Source of the DNA: Apostichopus japonicus
Lineage: Eukaryota > Echinodermata > Holothuroidea > Aspidochirotida > Stichopodidae
Assembly: GCF_037975245.1 (NCBI RefSeq)
Contig: NC_092568.1
Location: forward strand, 25,279,501-25,343,500
Direction: 5' to 3'
DNA: 64,000 nucleotides
Below the pieces are notes generated by a model that saw nothing but the letters and a program-made list of their open reading frames with translations, had not been told where the DNA came from and did not search any database. A program made the translations under genes and the position numbers. Positions 25,233 to 37,900 of the stretch are shown here, one piece after another. Position 1 is the first letter of the stretch, and each line of letters opens with the position of its first letter.

Positions 25233-26967
25233 ATGGCAAATGATCCATCCGAAGCAAGTACCTGGCTTGCAAAGCAGAAAGAACAAATGAGACAAGATGT
25301 GACTGATTTCCGTCTAAAGGACTGTAAGGAATGTCGATACATTGGAGGTGGAGTGATTATGATAGCTGGAAGCTACGTAGGTTTTGTTGGCCAGAGGAGA
25401 GCATCCTTGAGGGGCGGAAGTTTCATTTCCAGGGTACCATCTGCTCTGGTAGCTGGAGGTGAGTCATATATCAGCCCTGAAATGTATCACGTTTGTGTAG
25501 TGCAATCATTCTGAACAATGACATGTTTATCATAAAACTGTGGAAGTAGGATCACGTAGGTTTGGTATACACATCGATTGCTTTGTACATCCTTACATTA
25601 CATTAGTATGGTGCAAGATAAATTATATGATGATCATTTTATTATGAGATATGATCTAGTCATATTTTAGAGACTCTGTTTAACTATGGTCAAGTGGATA
25701 AACACAGTGATAGTAGAAGCTATGAGACTTGGGTTTTTCATTCAGGAGAAATCCACAATTTGCCCTTCTGAAATGGTCTTCCAAATTGTAAAAAGACCAA
25801 ATGAACTATAATTTGGATAGCCACTCAAATTGAGGTGTAAGTAATTAGCAATTTGGCTTCTCCCATATACATGGCTGCTTAGCTTCATTTAAAACAAATG
25901 CCTTCCAGGCCTATTGTATTATTATATATTACACTGGCTCATTGACATGACAATAGCCTACCTAGGGTAAGCATTGTTCACAGCATGATAACTTTCAGTC
26001 GCTCCTCACCCTTTGCTCCCCTGCCGTCTTCCCCTGTACAACCTGCTCCCCCAACCACTTGTAATAGTCACTGATTCAAATTTGTTTTGGATATTACATG
26101 TTTCTCTGTAGCCTCTGGTTAGTAAATATGCTTCATTGCATTTGAACAGGTCATTGCTATATCTAATCGAGTGTATCACTTGCATTTATACAAGCCATTT
26201 GCTTTATCTACTTGTACAAGCCATTTGCTCTATTTACTTGAGCGTATCACTTGCATTTGTACAAGCCATTTGCTCTATTTTACTTGAGTGTATCACTTGC
26301 ATTTGTACAAGCCATTTGCTCTATCTACTTGAGTGTATCACTTGCATTTGTACAAGCCATTTGCTCCATCTACTTGAGGGTTTCACTTGCATTTGTACAA
26401 GCCATTTGCTCTATCTACTTAAGTGTATCACGTAAACAGTGCAACACAAACACCGATAAGTTACATATTTTGTTTATTTTCTGTCCAAAATTTTGAAGAA
26501 ATATTTGGGGTGTTATTTGTGCTGTGGCCACATGGATAATAGCATTGGCATTTGAAGCAGTGAGGCATAGCAATCGTGAGATTCCAGGTTCGATACCCGG
26601 CAGGGTCATAGTAAGGTGTGTCTTTCATCCAAGAGCAATCTACGGTTTTCCCATATGAAATTACTTTCTAAATTGAAAAGATTCCAAATTTGAGTTAAAA
26701 TGTTGAATTGGAAGCCACCCAACTTGCAAGTTGTAATTCATAAGGTCTTGTGGCCCACATTTTTGGTCGCTTAAGCATTGTATAAATAAATGCTGATTAT
26801 GATTATTATGATTTACTTATTTCTTATTTTTCTTAACAGTGATGCTGAGTTTGGGAATCCTTAGATTGTCTGGAATTAATCCATTCACAAGCTCTGAATC
26901 TGAAATAGGAATTGATTTCCTAAGAAAAGTATTTAAGAATAAAGACTCAGAAGATTCAGCAGGCTGA
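25233..26967 (+). CDS. DMAC1: DMAC1/TMEM261-like complex I assembly membrane protein
   Basis: Two coding exons: 25233-25458 (donor GAG|GTGAGT) and 26840-26967 (acceptor tcttaacag), joined in phase 1, giving 117 residues. A probable non-coding exon lies upstream, with an acceptor at about 25206 or 25223. The N-terminal 30 residues are hydrophilic. Then come D-C-K-E-C-R, a glycine-rich first membrane segment (YIGGGVIMIAGSYVGFV), a short basic loop, and a second segment (ALVAGVMLSLGILRL). A C-x-x-C ahead of a glycine-rich hairpin of two membrane helices, in a protein of this length, is the pattern of DMAC1 (TMEM261, DUF4536), needed for assembly of the distal membrane arm of mitochondrial complex I. 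The match is by pattern, so an unrelated two-helix mitochondrial protein remains possible. A poly(A) signal AATAAA is at 28185-28190. Confidence 0.65.
25724..25875 (+). repeat. diverged SINE copy in DMAC1 intron
   Basis: The body (cattcaggagaaatccac ... ccaaattgtaaaaagacc ... ggatagccactcaaattg) aligns with the better preserved SINE at 26518-26812. The tRNA-like head is degraded and the 3' tail is not recognisable. Confidence 0.5.
26168..26433 (+). repeat. 45-bp minisatellite in DMAC1 intron
   Basis: There are about six units of a 45-bp motif (cacttgcatttgtacaagcc + atttgctctatctacttgag + tgtat), one of them shortened. Because 45 is a multiple of three, it leaves long open frames with a 15-residue repeat; these are not genes. 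It lies inside the intron between 25458 and 26840. Confidence 0.85.
26518..26812 (+). mobile_element. tRNA-derived SINE
   Basis: The head contains a Pol III B box GGTTCGATACC at about 26588 and an A-box-like TGGCCACATGG upstream. The unrelated body ends in a short repetitive tail (tgattatgattattatgatt). This layout is that of a tRNA-derived SINE mobilised by a LINE with an A/T-rich simple-repeat tail. It is inserted in the DMAC1-like intron just before the acceptor at 26840. Confidence 0.7.
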
Positions 26968-27184
26968 GCTATACTGCAGTTACAGACTTACGATATACCC
27001 GAGGCCAAGTCTGATCACATCGGAGCCATTACAGATGATGTCATTTCTTCTTAAATCATTCTCAACATTGATTCATTGAGCTATGTCCTTTAATAATGTT
27101 CTTGAAGAAGATGGATTGCATAACTTTTTTGTCAAAGTGTACATAGATGCCATCAGAAACTCTATGAAGTTTGCTTCTAACTTT

Positions 27185-27735
27185 GCAAGTGTCCTTCAAA
27201 GCACCGAATTAAGCCTGTGACCAACTGCTAAACTTTCTACACTGCATAGTCATAAGAATCCTCATCAAGCAAGAGCTTCAAATAGTACAGGTCCTTCAAA
27301 GCTCTTGAAAACCTCACCAAGTCCATATCTCGGCAAGAAACTTTCTGTGTTACATTTCTGTGCTCAAATAGTACAGGGGTCCTACAAAGCCCTGGATAAC
27401 CTCACCAAGTCTGTGTCCAACTGTTAGACTTCATGTAAAGGATATAATACATAACCCTTAGCATCATCATTAAGGGATCTGTAGTCATTACATGGACTAA
27501 TAACCCAAGCAATCTCACCTATTCTGCATCCAGTTATTAAGCAAGAATCATAAGAATCATCAAGTAAGAGCTTCAAATATTACAGGGGTTCCTTCAAAGC
27601 TCTTGATAACCTCACCAAGTCCAAATCTCGGCAAGAAACTTGTTGTTGAGCAAGCTCAACAAATGAACTGTCAGCTGTACAAGCCCCGAACAGCCTCACC
27701 CAGTCCATGTCCAGCCGAGAAACATTATGTTTTGC
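27185..27735 (+). repeat. irregular repeats in DMAC1-like 3' UTR
   Basis: A motif around 'ccttcaaagctcttgataac' + 'ctcaccaagtcc' recurs about five times (near 27190, 27290, 27375, 27595, 27685) with spacing of roughly 85-220 bp and much drift. It lies between the stop at 26967 and the poly(A) signal at 28185, so it would be part of the mRNA. Confidence 0.6.
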
Positions 27736-28184
27736 GTAGCCTTGAGCGGTCTTCATCAAGTGTGTGTACATCTGTAATGATGTACTATGTAGCCCAAAGC
27801 TATCTCATTTTGTTTACTGACTACTGTAAAGTTTCAAATTCTATTTATTCATAATGCTCACAAAAAGAGAAAAAAGCTTCCTTGTACACTATGCATAATT
27901 GTCGACACTATAGTCAAATGTGGTGAATATTTGTCAGTTGATGTAATTTATCAGAATACTCAACTGGCAATCCTTCCTCTTAAACGTGGAGGTTTAGAGC
28001 TAAGCATCTCTCTATCATTTTGTACATCTGTATTTAGCTCTCTGGTAACTTGGAATTATTCAAGCACCCTTTGATTCATACTGCTAATGGCAGAGTAGGA
28101 ACATTACGCCGTGTACTCTCTGTCAAGTGAAGGGATGTTTGTCCATTTCTTTATATGCAATACAAATAGTTTCAGAATTATCTA

Positions 28185-28190
28185 AATAAA
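28185..28190 (+). terminator. poly(A) signal of the DMAC1-like gene
   Basis: AATAAA followed by T-rich sequence. It is a good plus-strand signal downstream of the stop at 26967. Confidence 0.5.
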
Positions 28191-28199
28191 CATCAGAAT

Positions 28200-29218
28200 A
28201 ATGCAATCTGCATAAAAGTTATGATTTTCTTATGTTTTTTTTTTTGTATTTAAGAATTCTGACTGTTTCATTTCATGATTCCTTATAGATGTTGCACTTT
28301 ACGAATGATAGTTTAAAAGTTGGACCAATAGAAACTTTAGAAATTAAACATCAAACTAAACCAAACAAAATTCAAAAGCATTTTTGTGTAAGACATAACA
28401 TGACTAAGGAAGTGTGAGGGTCATGCTTTACATGATCAGACAGTATGTTCTGGTATGGAGCAGAGCATTGAAGTATACTATTAGTTAGCGTGACCCCAAA
28501 TGTGACAAGGTTACCAATAAAAAGGGGCAATAAAGAAATACCTGCTAAGCTTGAAGGAATTGCTGCAACATCGAAAGTGTAGTTGCAAACATTGGGAATG
28601 AATCAACTCAGTGAAGCTAGATTTCAAAAGTTAGGGAATAGGAGAAAGAAGTCTAAAAAATCCCCCTATTTATTGAGGTATGGGCTGAACCTGTACCAAA
28701 GAGTCGGAGGCGAATGAAGGCTGGTATCATAACGAGAGGGTGTAACAATGGGGAGTCTTTGAAGCCGAATACCATATAGGGGTCTCCCCCCCCCCTCTCC
28801 CCGGGAAAGAATTGAGACTTCAAATGGTGCATTCCGAGCCATATTAAGGCAGTAAAGTAGGTCTAAACGCAATGTTTTGTTGTGCTAACAAAACCACTTG
28901 AGTTTTTTTCTGTGGTTGAAAATTTGTTGTTTACCCCTAGCAGTGGTCTAAGTCTTCCCGGCTGAATTAAGAAGAAAAACATCATCCGACTGACGATGGA
29001 ATTTGGGGGTATGGTGATAAGACTTGGAGGGAAATCATTACATACTTCAGAATAAAACCACGATATAATGAATTTCTGTTGGCAAAACAATTCTAAATTG
29101 TAAACAAAAATGATATGCTGCCCTCTATGGGGCCGTTATCATAGCAAAGATTATTTTTAGATTGAATGGAGCTCTTAGTATGATGAAAGTTTCAATCAGG
29201 CCATATACTAGTGTAATA
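28200..29218. other. intergenic, repeat fragments only
   Basis: A block at about 28700-28830 (agagggtgt ... tttgaagccga ... ggggtctccccc) resembles the block at 8641-8745, so it is probably a degenerate MITE. No gene is recognisable. Confidence 0.4.
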
Positions 29219-29219
29219 T

Positions 29220-29930
29220 TGTGACGAGCCCGGCTCCTCCGACATGTAATACTATATCGGGACTCGCGATAGAAAGGTACTGGGGTTATCTTGATGCCGT
29301 ATTTTATGCTTCTTCAGGAGACGTCTCGAACGGAAGATAGAAGAAAACAATGAGTTCTCAGAAAAACAAGTTGACAAGATAGGATTTGATAAGTGATTCG
29401 GTATAATTTCTTCTCTGTCGATTCTCTTACAAATAAAACAATTACAATGATTTGACTCAGTCAATTACGCAATTCGAAGGGGTGATGAAATGGTGACGAA
29501 GTGAAGAACTTGCGGGACCCATGCCGCCTTTTATACATTACTCCACCGAAATCCCTCTGCGCATAATCAGAAGGCAGCCAATAGCCTGCTCATCCTGCAT
29601 TAACTAACGATATAAAAATCATTGGATAAATGACTGATCTGCCCTGAGTGGTTGGGAGTTTGGGAGTCCACCCCTTTCCTATGGAAACTTCCATACCACG
29701 TGAGAAGAACCTTCTCGAATGTTCCACAGACACAATGGAATCTATTTTGGGAAAAGGCCCTGTAACATGATTCAATAAGATAGTTAAACTTCTCGCGGGA
29801 AAACTGATTCCTTGACCTAGATAAATATATAAGGGGCCTGTAGCCCTGTACGGTGTCTCGATGGAGTTTTTCGGGACTTGGTATCACTATTTCATAACAA
29901 TAGGCCTCGCTCGCTTTGGAATCATACACC
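29220..29930 (-). mobile_element. possible solo LTR (minus orientation)
   Basis: On the minus strand the stretch contains TATAAAAGG (at 29527-29535), then about 300 bp of transcribed-looking sequence, and ends in CGTCACA next to 29220. That is the layout of an LTR 3' half (TATA, R, U5, CA end). No primer-binding site follows, which would fit a solo LTR. The 5' boundary and the 5-bp target duplication could not be located, so the call is tentative. Confidence 0.3.
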
Positions 29931-31194
29931 ATTTCCCGAATGAAACTTTTTCTTGAGGGGGAGAACCCCTGGCCCCACCAACCCCCCCCCCCCCTCCAAA
30001 ATGGAGTCGGTTTCAATGTTCCCAATTCTTTTCTTGCCTGGAGTAAAGATTGAAAGTTGGGTCAATTTTTGGCTCATTATCGCCAGCTTCAAGCGCTGCC
30101 ACGATTGGTTCCTCAGGTTTTGAGAAAGAAAACCATAAGACACCAAAACCATACGTCAGAGATGATTGAGTTTCTGTTGAACTGAGGTCATTACATGCCT
30201 CACTGTACCCCGTATACCGGAAATGTCAGGCAGTTTGTAATTCAGTTGTTTTTTTGTTTTGTTTTTTCTCGTTCGACGTAAGTGGGAGAGATCGCCCCTC
30301 CACCCCACCCACCCCTCTCCTGGATCCGCCCTTGAGTGTATACAATACCATCACATGAAAGATTAGTATTACTCACAGATGGTAAAGCTTTGCCTACAAT
30401 TCTCATAAAGCTTTCATTGGTTATATACTGCAAAATCAAATGGGATGATAAAGGACCAATAAAATTCCAAATAGGCTATATGAAAATTCTCCTTTTGATC
30501 GATCTTCATATCCCAGAACAGGACATAGGCCTAGGACTATGGTGTAAATAGTATGGTAGGTCGCCCATAGACTATACAACTGCTCTTTTCAACTGTGGTA
30601 CGACAGACTTGAAGAAAACGATGGTACAATGATTAGGGTTCTTTTCTCTTATTTATTCAGTATTGCAATATAAACAACATTAGCACATAAAACCCATTAT
30701 AAAAATTATCATGACGTTACACTCTTTATGAGTTAAGTTACGTTTATCCATAAGACATATCCATGAACTTTTTTGGTGATTCTGATCAAGAATTAATAAC
30801 TGGTCGGCTAGCTGACCAAATTAGATAAAGCTATACAAATAATTATGACCCACATGTCTTTAAACATTTCCAGAATAATTGTGTTAATTTATATCTCATT
30901 GGTTATTGGCTCTCGAATGTTTCATCCTATTGCTAAAACAAATATACTGACATTGGAAATAATTATGCATAATTACGATTGACAAAGATTATAATACCGC
31001 TCCATACTTGAAACCCTTCCAAAACGTTTTTTTTTTCTCGATCCAAATCCCATCGTCACCAGCTTCAAAACTCAACTGGGTCAAATACAAATAAAGGATT
31101 AGGGTAACCATATTTTATTTTTCTTGTTTCTTCTTGACCAACTTTGAAAAAGTCAAAACCCCAAGGCTTTAAGAAATAATTAAATCCACCTTAC
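29931..31194. other. intergenic; truncated MITE end at about 30290-30334
   Basis: The segment ending TCCTGGATCCGCCCTTG at 30334 looks like one terminus of a hAT-type MITE, with no partner end found. The rest is AT-rich with no gene. The part nearest 31.4 kb may belong to the SGPP 3' UTR. Confidence 0.35.
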
Positions 31195-31545
31195 TGATAA
31201 ATAGCAGACGTCCTCTGCTCATTCTACCTTGGAAATGTATTATAAAAAAGTTGTCTCAAACTCTTCGTGGAAATGATGGTGACTAAATTTGTTAAATTCT
31301 GTATTGTAGACAAAAATTCAAGTCGTTCAATGTGCATTTGCTCCTCAATAGGCAATAATTAAAACCACCTAAGGATTTACAGTAGACTTCCTCCGCTCTT
31401 TTTGCCTTGGAATTTATTATAAAAGTTGTTTCAAAACTCTTCGTGTAATTTTTGGTGTCTTTTGTTTAAATTATGTATTATATACAAATAATGAAGGCGT
31501 TAAAACGATCATTGCTCCTGAGTCGGCGATTCTGATTACAAACAC
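31195..31545. repeat. tandem duplication, about 185 bp
   Basis: Two diverged copies share 'ctctgctc/cctccgctc', 'ccttggaa.t.tattataaaa', 'gttgt.tcaaa.ctcttcgtg' and 'ttgctcct.a'. It sits downstream of the SGPP stop, in or near its 3' UTR. The second copy carries a minus-strand AATAAA (tttatt at about 31414). Confidence 0.6.
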
Positions 31546-31963
31546 ACACACACACACGCACACACAACACTACAAACACTACACATTCACACATCCATAA
31601 CAAGAATAATAATAACAATTATAAAAGCCTGTTTCACATTAAAAACATAAATGTGATATTGTGTCCTATAACGGAACATATTTCTATAGGTTAAAATTTC
31701 ACGGGTTAGCACGTCATGTTGTGTTTCCCTTCAACCGGTTTGATCAAACTGGAAAATATTGAAAAGTTGTTACAACAAAGATCCAGTCTTCATGTTAATC
31801 GGCTTGTAACCCGGGTAACCTGTTCAGTTCTTGCCTGCAATACGCATGCGTACGGCAATCGCATCATACCAAGTGAAGTTTTACTTTTATCCTACGTCAT
31901 ATGTGCATGAAAGTATGCACTGAATATTCACATTGAAGGCACTATACTACTACAATATGCACG

Positions 31964-34900
31964 TTACAGTCCAACTAATGAAAATACGAAAGGCGATACC
32001 AACATACAAACCAAGACCACTACTGTGTATGTGACGTATTTGTATGGAAACTCCACCGATAAATATTTCTTTGTTTCACTGTTTATTTCTATGGAATAGA
32101 CGAAAGATAATATCTCCAGCATGATAGGTTTAATAATGCAATGAACTAAAAGAGTAATAGCCACTCCCAGGAACTCTCTGCAAAACATGGCTCCCCATTG
32201 GGCGAGGGTTGGCCACGTGATCGTAGAAGGCAAGTCATCGTTGTATCGATCTGGGAACCATTGGAAGTAATTGTTAAGCCATAGACTGGTGTAGATACTC
32301 CCGGTGACGCTTAGTATGACGATGGTATCCTCTCTGGTGCTAGACCATCCTCGCTGGGAAGGGTAGGTCAGTGAGAGGAAGGTGATTGCACTGGCCAGTA
32401 GTAAAGGGGCCTGTTTGTCGGTCATCAGGTAGTGGTCAATCTTATCTAAGAAAGGAAACACCATCCCAAGGAGAGCAAAGGTCAATAAAACTCCAACAAC
32501 GACATCCTGTAACAAGAAAAGTGGAAAAAATATATGTATAGAAAAACGAATTCATAGAGCCAGATAGATACACTAATTTCTTAACGCTCAGTTACTAAGA
32601 CATTGCTAACTTGAATCTTGATATCGCAATAACTGAATGGTTGTAGATGTTTACATGTTAAGAGCTTGTATCATTATGTAATAATGGTTAGATATTCAGA
32701 TAAGAAGAGCTTTTAGTCTCGTTATCTCAATACACTAATGACAATATAATAAACTGAGATATTTAGATATCGAGGTATCTTAGATATTACATCTGAAATT
32801 GTAATAGACGTATTGAAATATTTACGATATAGGCTTTGCGAATTTTTGAATATCGTAATGTTAAGTTATTTAGATATAAAGATCTCGTAATAATTGGTGT
32901 GTTTTTGTCCCTTCTGTTACTGTTACTTGCCATTTAGCCTCTGAAGAAGATCCTGCTAGGATCGAAACGTCAGGCCAACTTACTTTTACACATTAAGATC
33001 TCGTATCTGAAAATCGTATTTAAATTTGTATTTAAATACAAATATATTGTATTGTATCTGAATGCTGAGTATAGGCTGCCATATTATAATAGTTTGACAT
33101 TTAGATATTAAGATCTTGTAAACTAGATTATTGTTATATGTTAATTTTCAGATAAGCAAACATTAACATCTTGTATATGAATAAGCTATAGCTATAATTG
33201 TCAATATCGGTTAATGGTATAACGATCTGTATTTGAACATCATAATATGTTAATTTGCATATGGTCAAATATTAAGATATTGCATCATACTATCTAAAAA
33301 TAATTTATCGTCACAATATTCTGATCACGGAAAAACATTAATAAATTGCGATCACCTGAAAAGCTCAGTAGAATTTTATCGTATTGCTTTATAAAGCAAA
33401 AAAATGACTTATTCTGAATAGCTGATGGGGCGCTATAAAACCATATAGCCCAGTGATGTGCAAGCCGTTAGGTAGCAAGGACCGGTTTACATTAAAAGTG
33501 TTGACGGCTTGATTTACCCCACTGACGTCACGAGTGGGGAGCTATATCTTACATTACTATATCGGTTATTGTTGTATAACGATTACCTGAAATTTGCACT
33601 GGAAATAATTACTTGGCAGTAGTAAAGGTCGCCTACCTGGACTACATTCAGAGGTGGGAGACTGTACAGTTAGGTGTGGGGTAGAGGTGGAGGGATACAT
33701 TTAACGTTGGGTAGAGGTGGTAGAATACATTTAGGGATGGGAGAATACATTAAGAAGTGGGGTAGAGGTGGGGGAATACATGTAGAAGTGGGGTAGAGTT
33801 GGCAGAAATACATTTAGATGTGTAGTAGACGTGGGAGGTTGGAGCAATATGCTTCTTGTAGTTTGAGCATTAGTGACCATTTATTTGACTTTCTAGCATA
33901 TTTTGGGGCAATACTGATCACCTTTAAAATATATCATAACATGCAACCATTATTGTAAGTAATGAGTGAAGTCTTTCTGTAGCTGTTAGTGGTCTTTACA
34001 TGAGGCGGAATATGTAATTAGTCAGTTATTTGAAACACATAATGACCAAAAGCTGGAAGACCGAGAATGTGACTTTCCCATTCTGACCGAGGATACTTGA
34101 TACGCCCTCATTTTTCAGCAGCAATATATAACACTAAAGGGAATAACAGTTTACTTGTTATAATACGAAACCACACTTCTCGGGTGGTAACTAAAACAAA
34201 GTATATTGTCAAAGACGAAGAAATGTAAACACTGCTTCAATTTTACGGTCTGTTTATCAACTAAGTCTGTTGACTGGACTAACCTTTGTACTCTAAAACT
34301 CTAAACTGTGTGCGAAAGGAAGTGGACGAGTTTAGATGTGTGTGTAACTATGAAACCGCTTATATGTACTTAAGAATAGCGGTTTTGATGAAGTGAGGCT
34401 CACTCATATGAGCTCATTGCAAACATGTGCATGTGATGTAATCACTATTTTAAGAATCACCGTACATTTATGTACTGACGGTATTTCCAGTGATTCGTCG
34501 AGAATATATCAATCTTAGGAATGGGGGAAACTAAGTGAAGAGAACCTAGCCTATATAATATTTACAAAGAATGAATTGAGCGCGGGGAAATTTCTCTTAC
34601 CCCACTGAAGGCACTACGCCCCTCTTGATACCCCCCCCCAAAGAAAAATAGGGAAAGAAATATGAGCGAAAGTTAACGGAAAATTATTTTAATTCTTACG
34701 TTACCAAGTGGGTGTTGCCTGATTCATGACCCCACCCCAGCTCTTCCCCGTAAGAACTGGAGCTCTGCACTTCCAAGCACTTCAATGCCGCATGTTATTT
34801 TAGAATTTAATTCGGGAGAAGGTGGTGGGAAGGGGGTACGTCATTAGGGTGCCTTTGACGACGTCGATTAATAATGAGATAATGTAAGTTTTACATACAA

Positions 34901-37900
34901 GTTCATTCTGCAAATGCAAATTTGCTACAACCCACTCCCCCCCCCCCCCTCTCCAGCCCACCTATTCCATTGTTTATACATACATGAGTGATCTTACCAA
35001 AATATAGTGCATTCCCTTATAAAGTCTGCTAAGACACACGAGAGTCGTCCACGCCATAGCCACCAGGAAACCTATTGGTATGGAATACTATAGAGGGAAA
35101 GAACAGAAACACATTATACATGCACGTACGACACCTTGCGTGTTCAGCTTTTATAGGGTAGACTTTTCCATTGGATTCATAAACATAATAAGCTACCTCG
35201 GAAGTGTGTCGGCATTGATACCCAAACATTATCTTATAACCAGAGGGAAAACCCCTCCCAGCGGTTAATTGCCTTTAAATACATTACACGTGCAGCACAA
35301 GAGTAGTTGCAAGCTAACCCTGGCTGAAGTTCATACTGCAGATGGAGTAGCCTATAAATCTAAACAGAGTCAGTGCTTTACATGGTTTGATGACTGGGAA
35401 TCTTGTGACATTATACCACAACGATGAACAAGACAGAGAAAAATACTGAATTTGCATTTTTATTTTTTAAAGTGAACATGTTGAGATCCACTGGATATTT
35501 TGACATTTGGACCTCTGCTGACCCCGAATGACGTTTGACCTCCACCTAAAATAATAGGGTTCTTGCACTCACTATAAGAAAGACACATGCCAATTATCAG
35601 CTCTGTGATGTAACCTATCTTGGGATATCGTGTTTTCAAGTTTGTGTTCATAAAGCTTTGCAGAGTATGGGCTTTGATGACCCCAAATGACCTTTTACCT
35701 CCACCCAAAACAATAGGTTCTTGTACTAACTATGGGGAAGGCACATGCAAAATAGGAGAGCCAACAAAGTTTCGTATTTGGAGATATCATGATTACAAGG
35801 ATTTCAAGTTTTAACCCCCGATGACCTTAAATGAACTCCAACCTACACCAAATTGTGTAAAAACTTTAACACTATACATAAGGCTATTCTATCATATATA
35901 TATGAGCTCCTTTGGTGTCCAGGTTCTGGCAATATACAGAGTTTATGAAATTTACACATTTTGCCCTCTGCTGACCCCAAATGACAATTGACCTCCACCT
36001 AAAAAAAAATATAGTTCTTATAATAATTATGAGTAAGCCACGTGCCAAATATGAGCACTGCTGAAGTAGTATCTTGAGATATCGTGTGTACAAGCTAGGG
36101 CGTCAACATACACACATATCTATACACACCCATACACACACACCGACTTGACTACATAGGTTATACTTGCCTGCCTAAGGCAAGTAACCAAGAAGGATAA
36201 AAAACAATTTCCAACTGTTGATCGGAAAAGTAAACCCAACCACCATTATTGATTGTAGATCTATATAACAAAGGATATGATTATACTTCTAATGAATAAC
36301 TTCTCTAAAACAGATCAAGTTTTTACCATTCAACTTAGGAGATATCACAAGCTTAATGTTCCTAAATATAGGATCAAAGACTTAAGTAAGTCTAAATATG
36401 ATAGGATCACATATACTTGAATTTCTCACGCTTTTCTTTATTTATTGCAATCTTTATTTTCTTAGACTGGTTTTGCACAATTCAATTCAGTTACAAATTT
36501 GGAATGTTTTGATCTATTGGCAACATTGCCAACATCTTTCCTTGGATCTTTTGGTTTGTATTCCACTTAAAGAACTTTTGTACCGACCACATCCACCCAC
36601 TCTCCCTTCTCCTGCCCACCTTCCCATTCAGTGATCGTTGCAATTGTTTAATCTGTTAATTCGAACCTTATTAATATCTTAGAATAATTTGATGTGATTG
36701 AGCCGTCATGATATATAGAGAACTATTGAAAACTGGTTTAATTTTGAACAATTTTCTTTTAAATACCAAAATAATTTGGGGGTACGAATTGTACGACATG
36801 AACTTTATATAGGACTAGCTATTCTTTCATACATTTTGATTGAGGAATATAACAATACAAAGTTGAAATGAAGCGGTCGCATATAACTCACCTCAACTTT
36901 ATCCATTGTCAAGAATAGTATACTGAATGGAATAAGAACGCCGACCATAGCGTGAGTAGAGGGCATTCCATATTCTTTGAAGTACCGAGGTTCTAAAGGC
37001 ACAACTGGTGGCGATTGGGGTCGAGGCCATTTTAAAATCTATTGATACAAACAAAAGACATTGATTGAACTGTAACGAAAGTCAAATAGAGGCTCAAATT
37101 TGTTTTAACGTCGAAAGGTTAAATAAGAATACAGTAATCGTACAAAATATGCAGGAAAACACTTGAAAAAAATGAAAATATCAGTTTTGAAGTTTGCATA
37201 GGCTAGTAGTAAACAGTGACAGCATAACCGGAAAGGGGGGGGGGGGGGGGGGTTATATACCTACATCATGAAGTCTACATTTTCTTATGGGGAGTTCCCC
37301 CAGACCGCATACATGGGAGTGGTATTTAATGACCTCACGACAACACCCCTTCTTAGTAAGATAAAAATATTACAATTGAGAGTAGGGGTGTGGCCATGGG
37401 GTAGTTGAAATGGACTTTCCACGAAGGAGAGTCTGGGAACATCTTCCTCCGGCATTGCTTTACATACGTTTGAAAAGAGGGTATATAGTACCCTCCTGGC
37501 ACCCATTCTATCTTGATCCTCGCCTGTTTCCTTAATATTTATATTCATTTTACCTTGTAATAATTGAGTAGATTATTACGGTAATGTTATGAGGTGAAAT
37601 ACAAATCGAAACTAGCTTGATCCACTCACATATGGATAACCTGTTAATCATTACATTACTGAGCACATGGTTGATCACTATATCCGGGTGTGTCCCTTTT
37701 CCATTCTTCATGTATACAGTGAACAGGCGATTCGGCAAGTTTCGTATTTGAAATAGTTTCCATGTTTCGTTCGTTAGTTATGATTTTAAAGATTGATGAC
37801 TATCTAGTTCATGTCATATGTAGAAAAGGTAAATTATTTGATCTTGGACAGATGCGAGCAATACATTTATCTTTCATTAAAAACAAAAATGAAACTAATT

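Noticed and set aside
26136-26496. Repeat-protein-like open frames of 15-residue units
   Set aside because: Produced by the 45-bp minisatellite inside the DMAC1-like intron.
29600-30152. 141-codon minus-strand frame
   Set aside because: It overlaps the LTR-like stretch and shows no retroviral-type domain or other family signature. Treated as chance or repeat.
33523-33530. CRE palindrome TGACGTCA (also at 11377-11384)
   Set aside because: Perfect sites, but one is intronic and the other far from any supported promoter. Expected by chance now and then in 64 kb.
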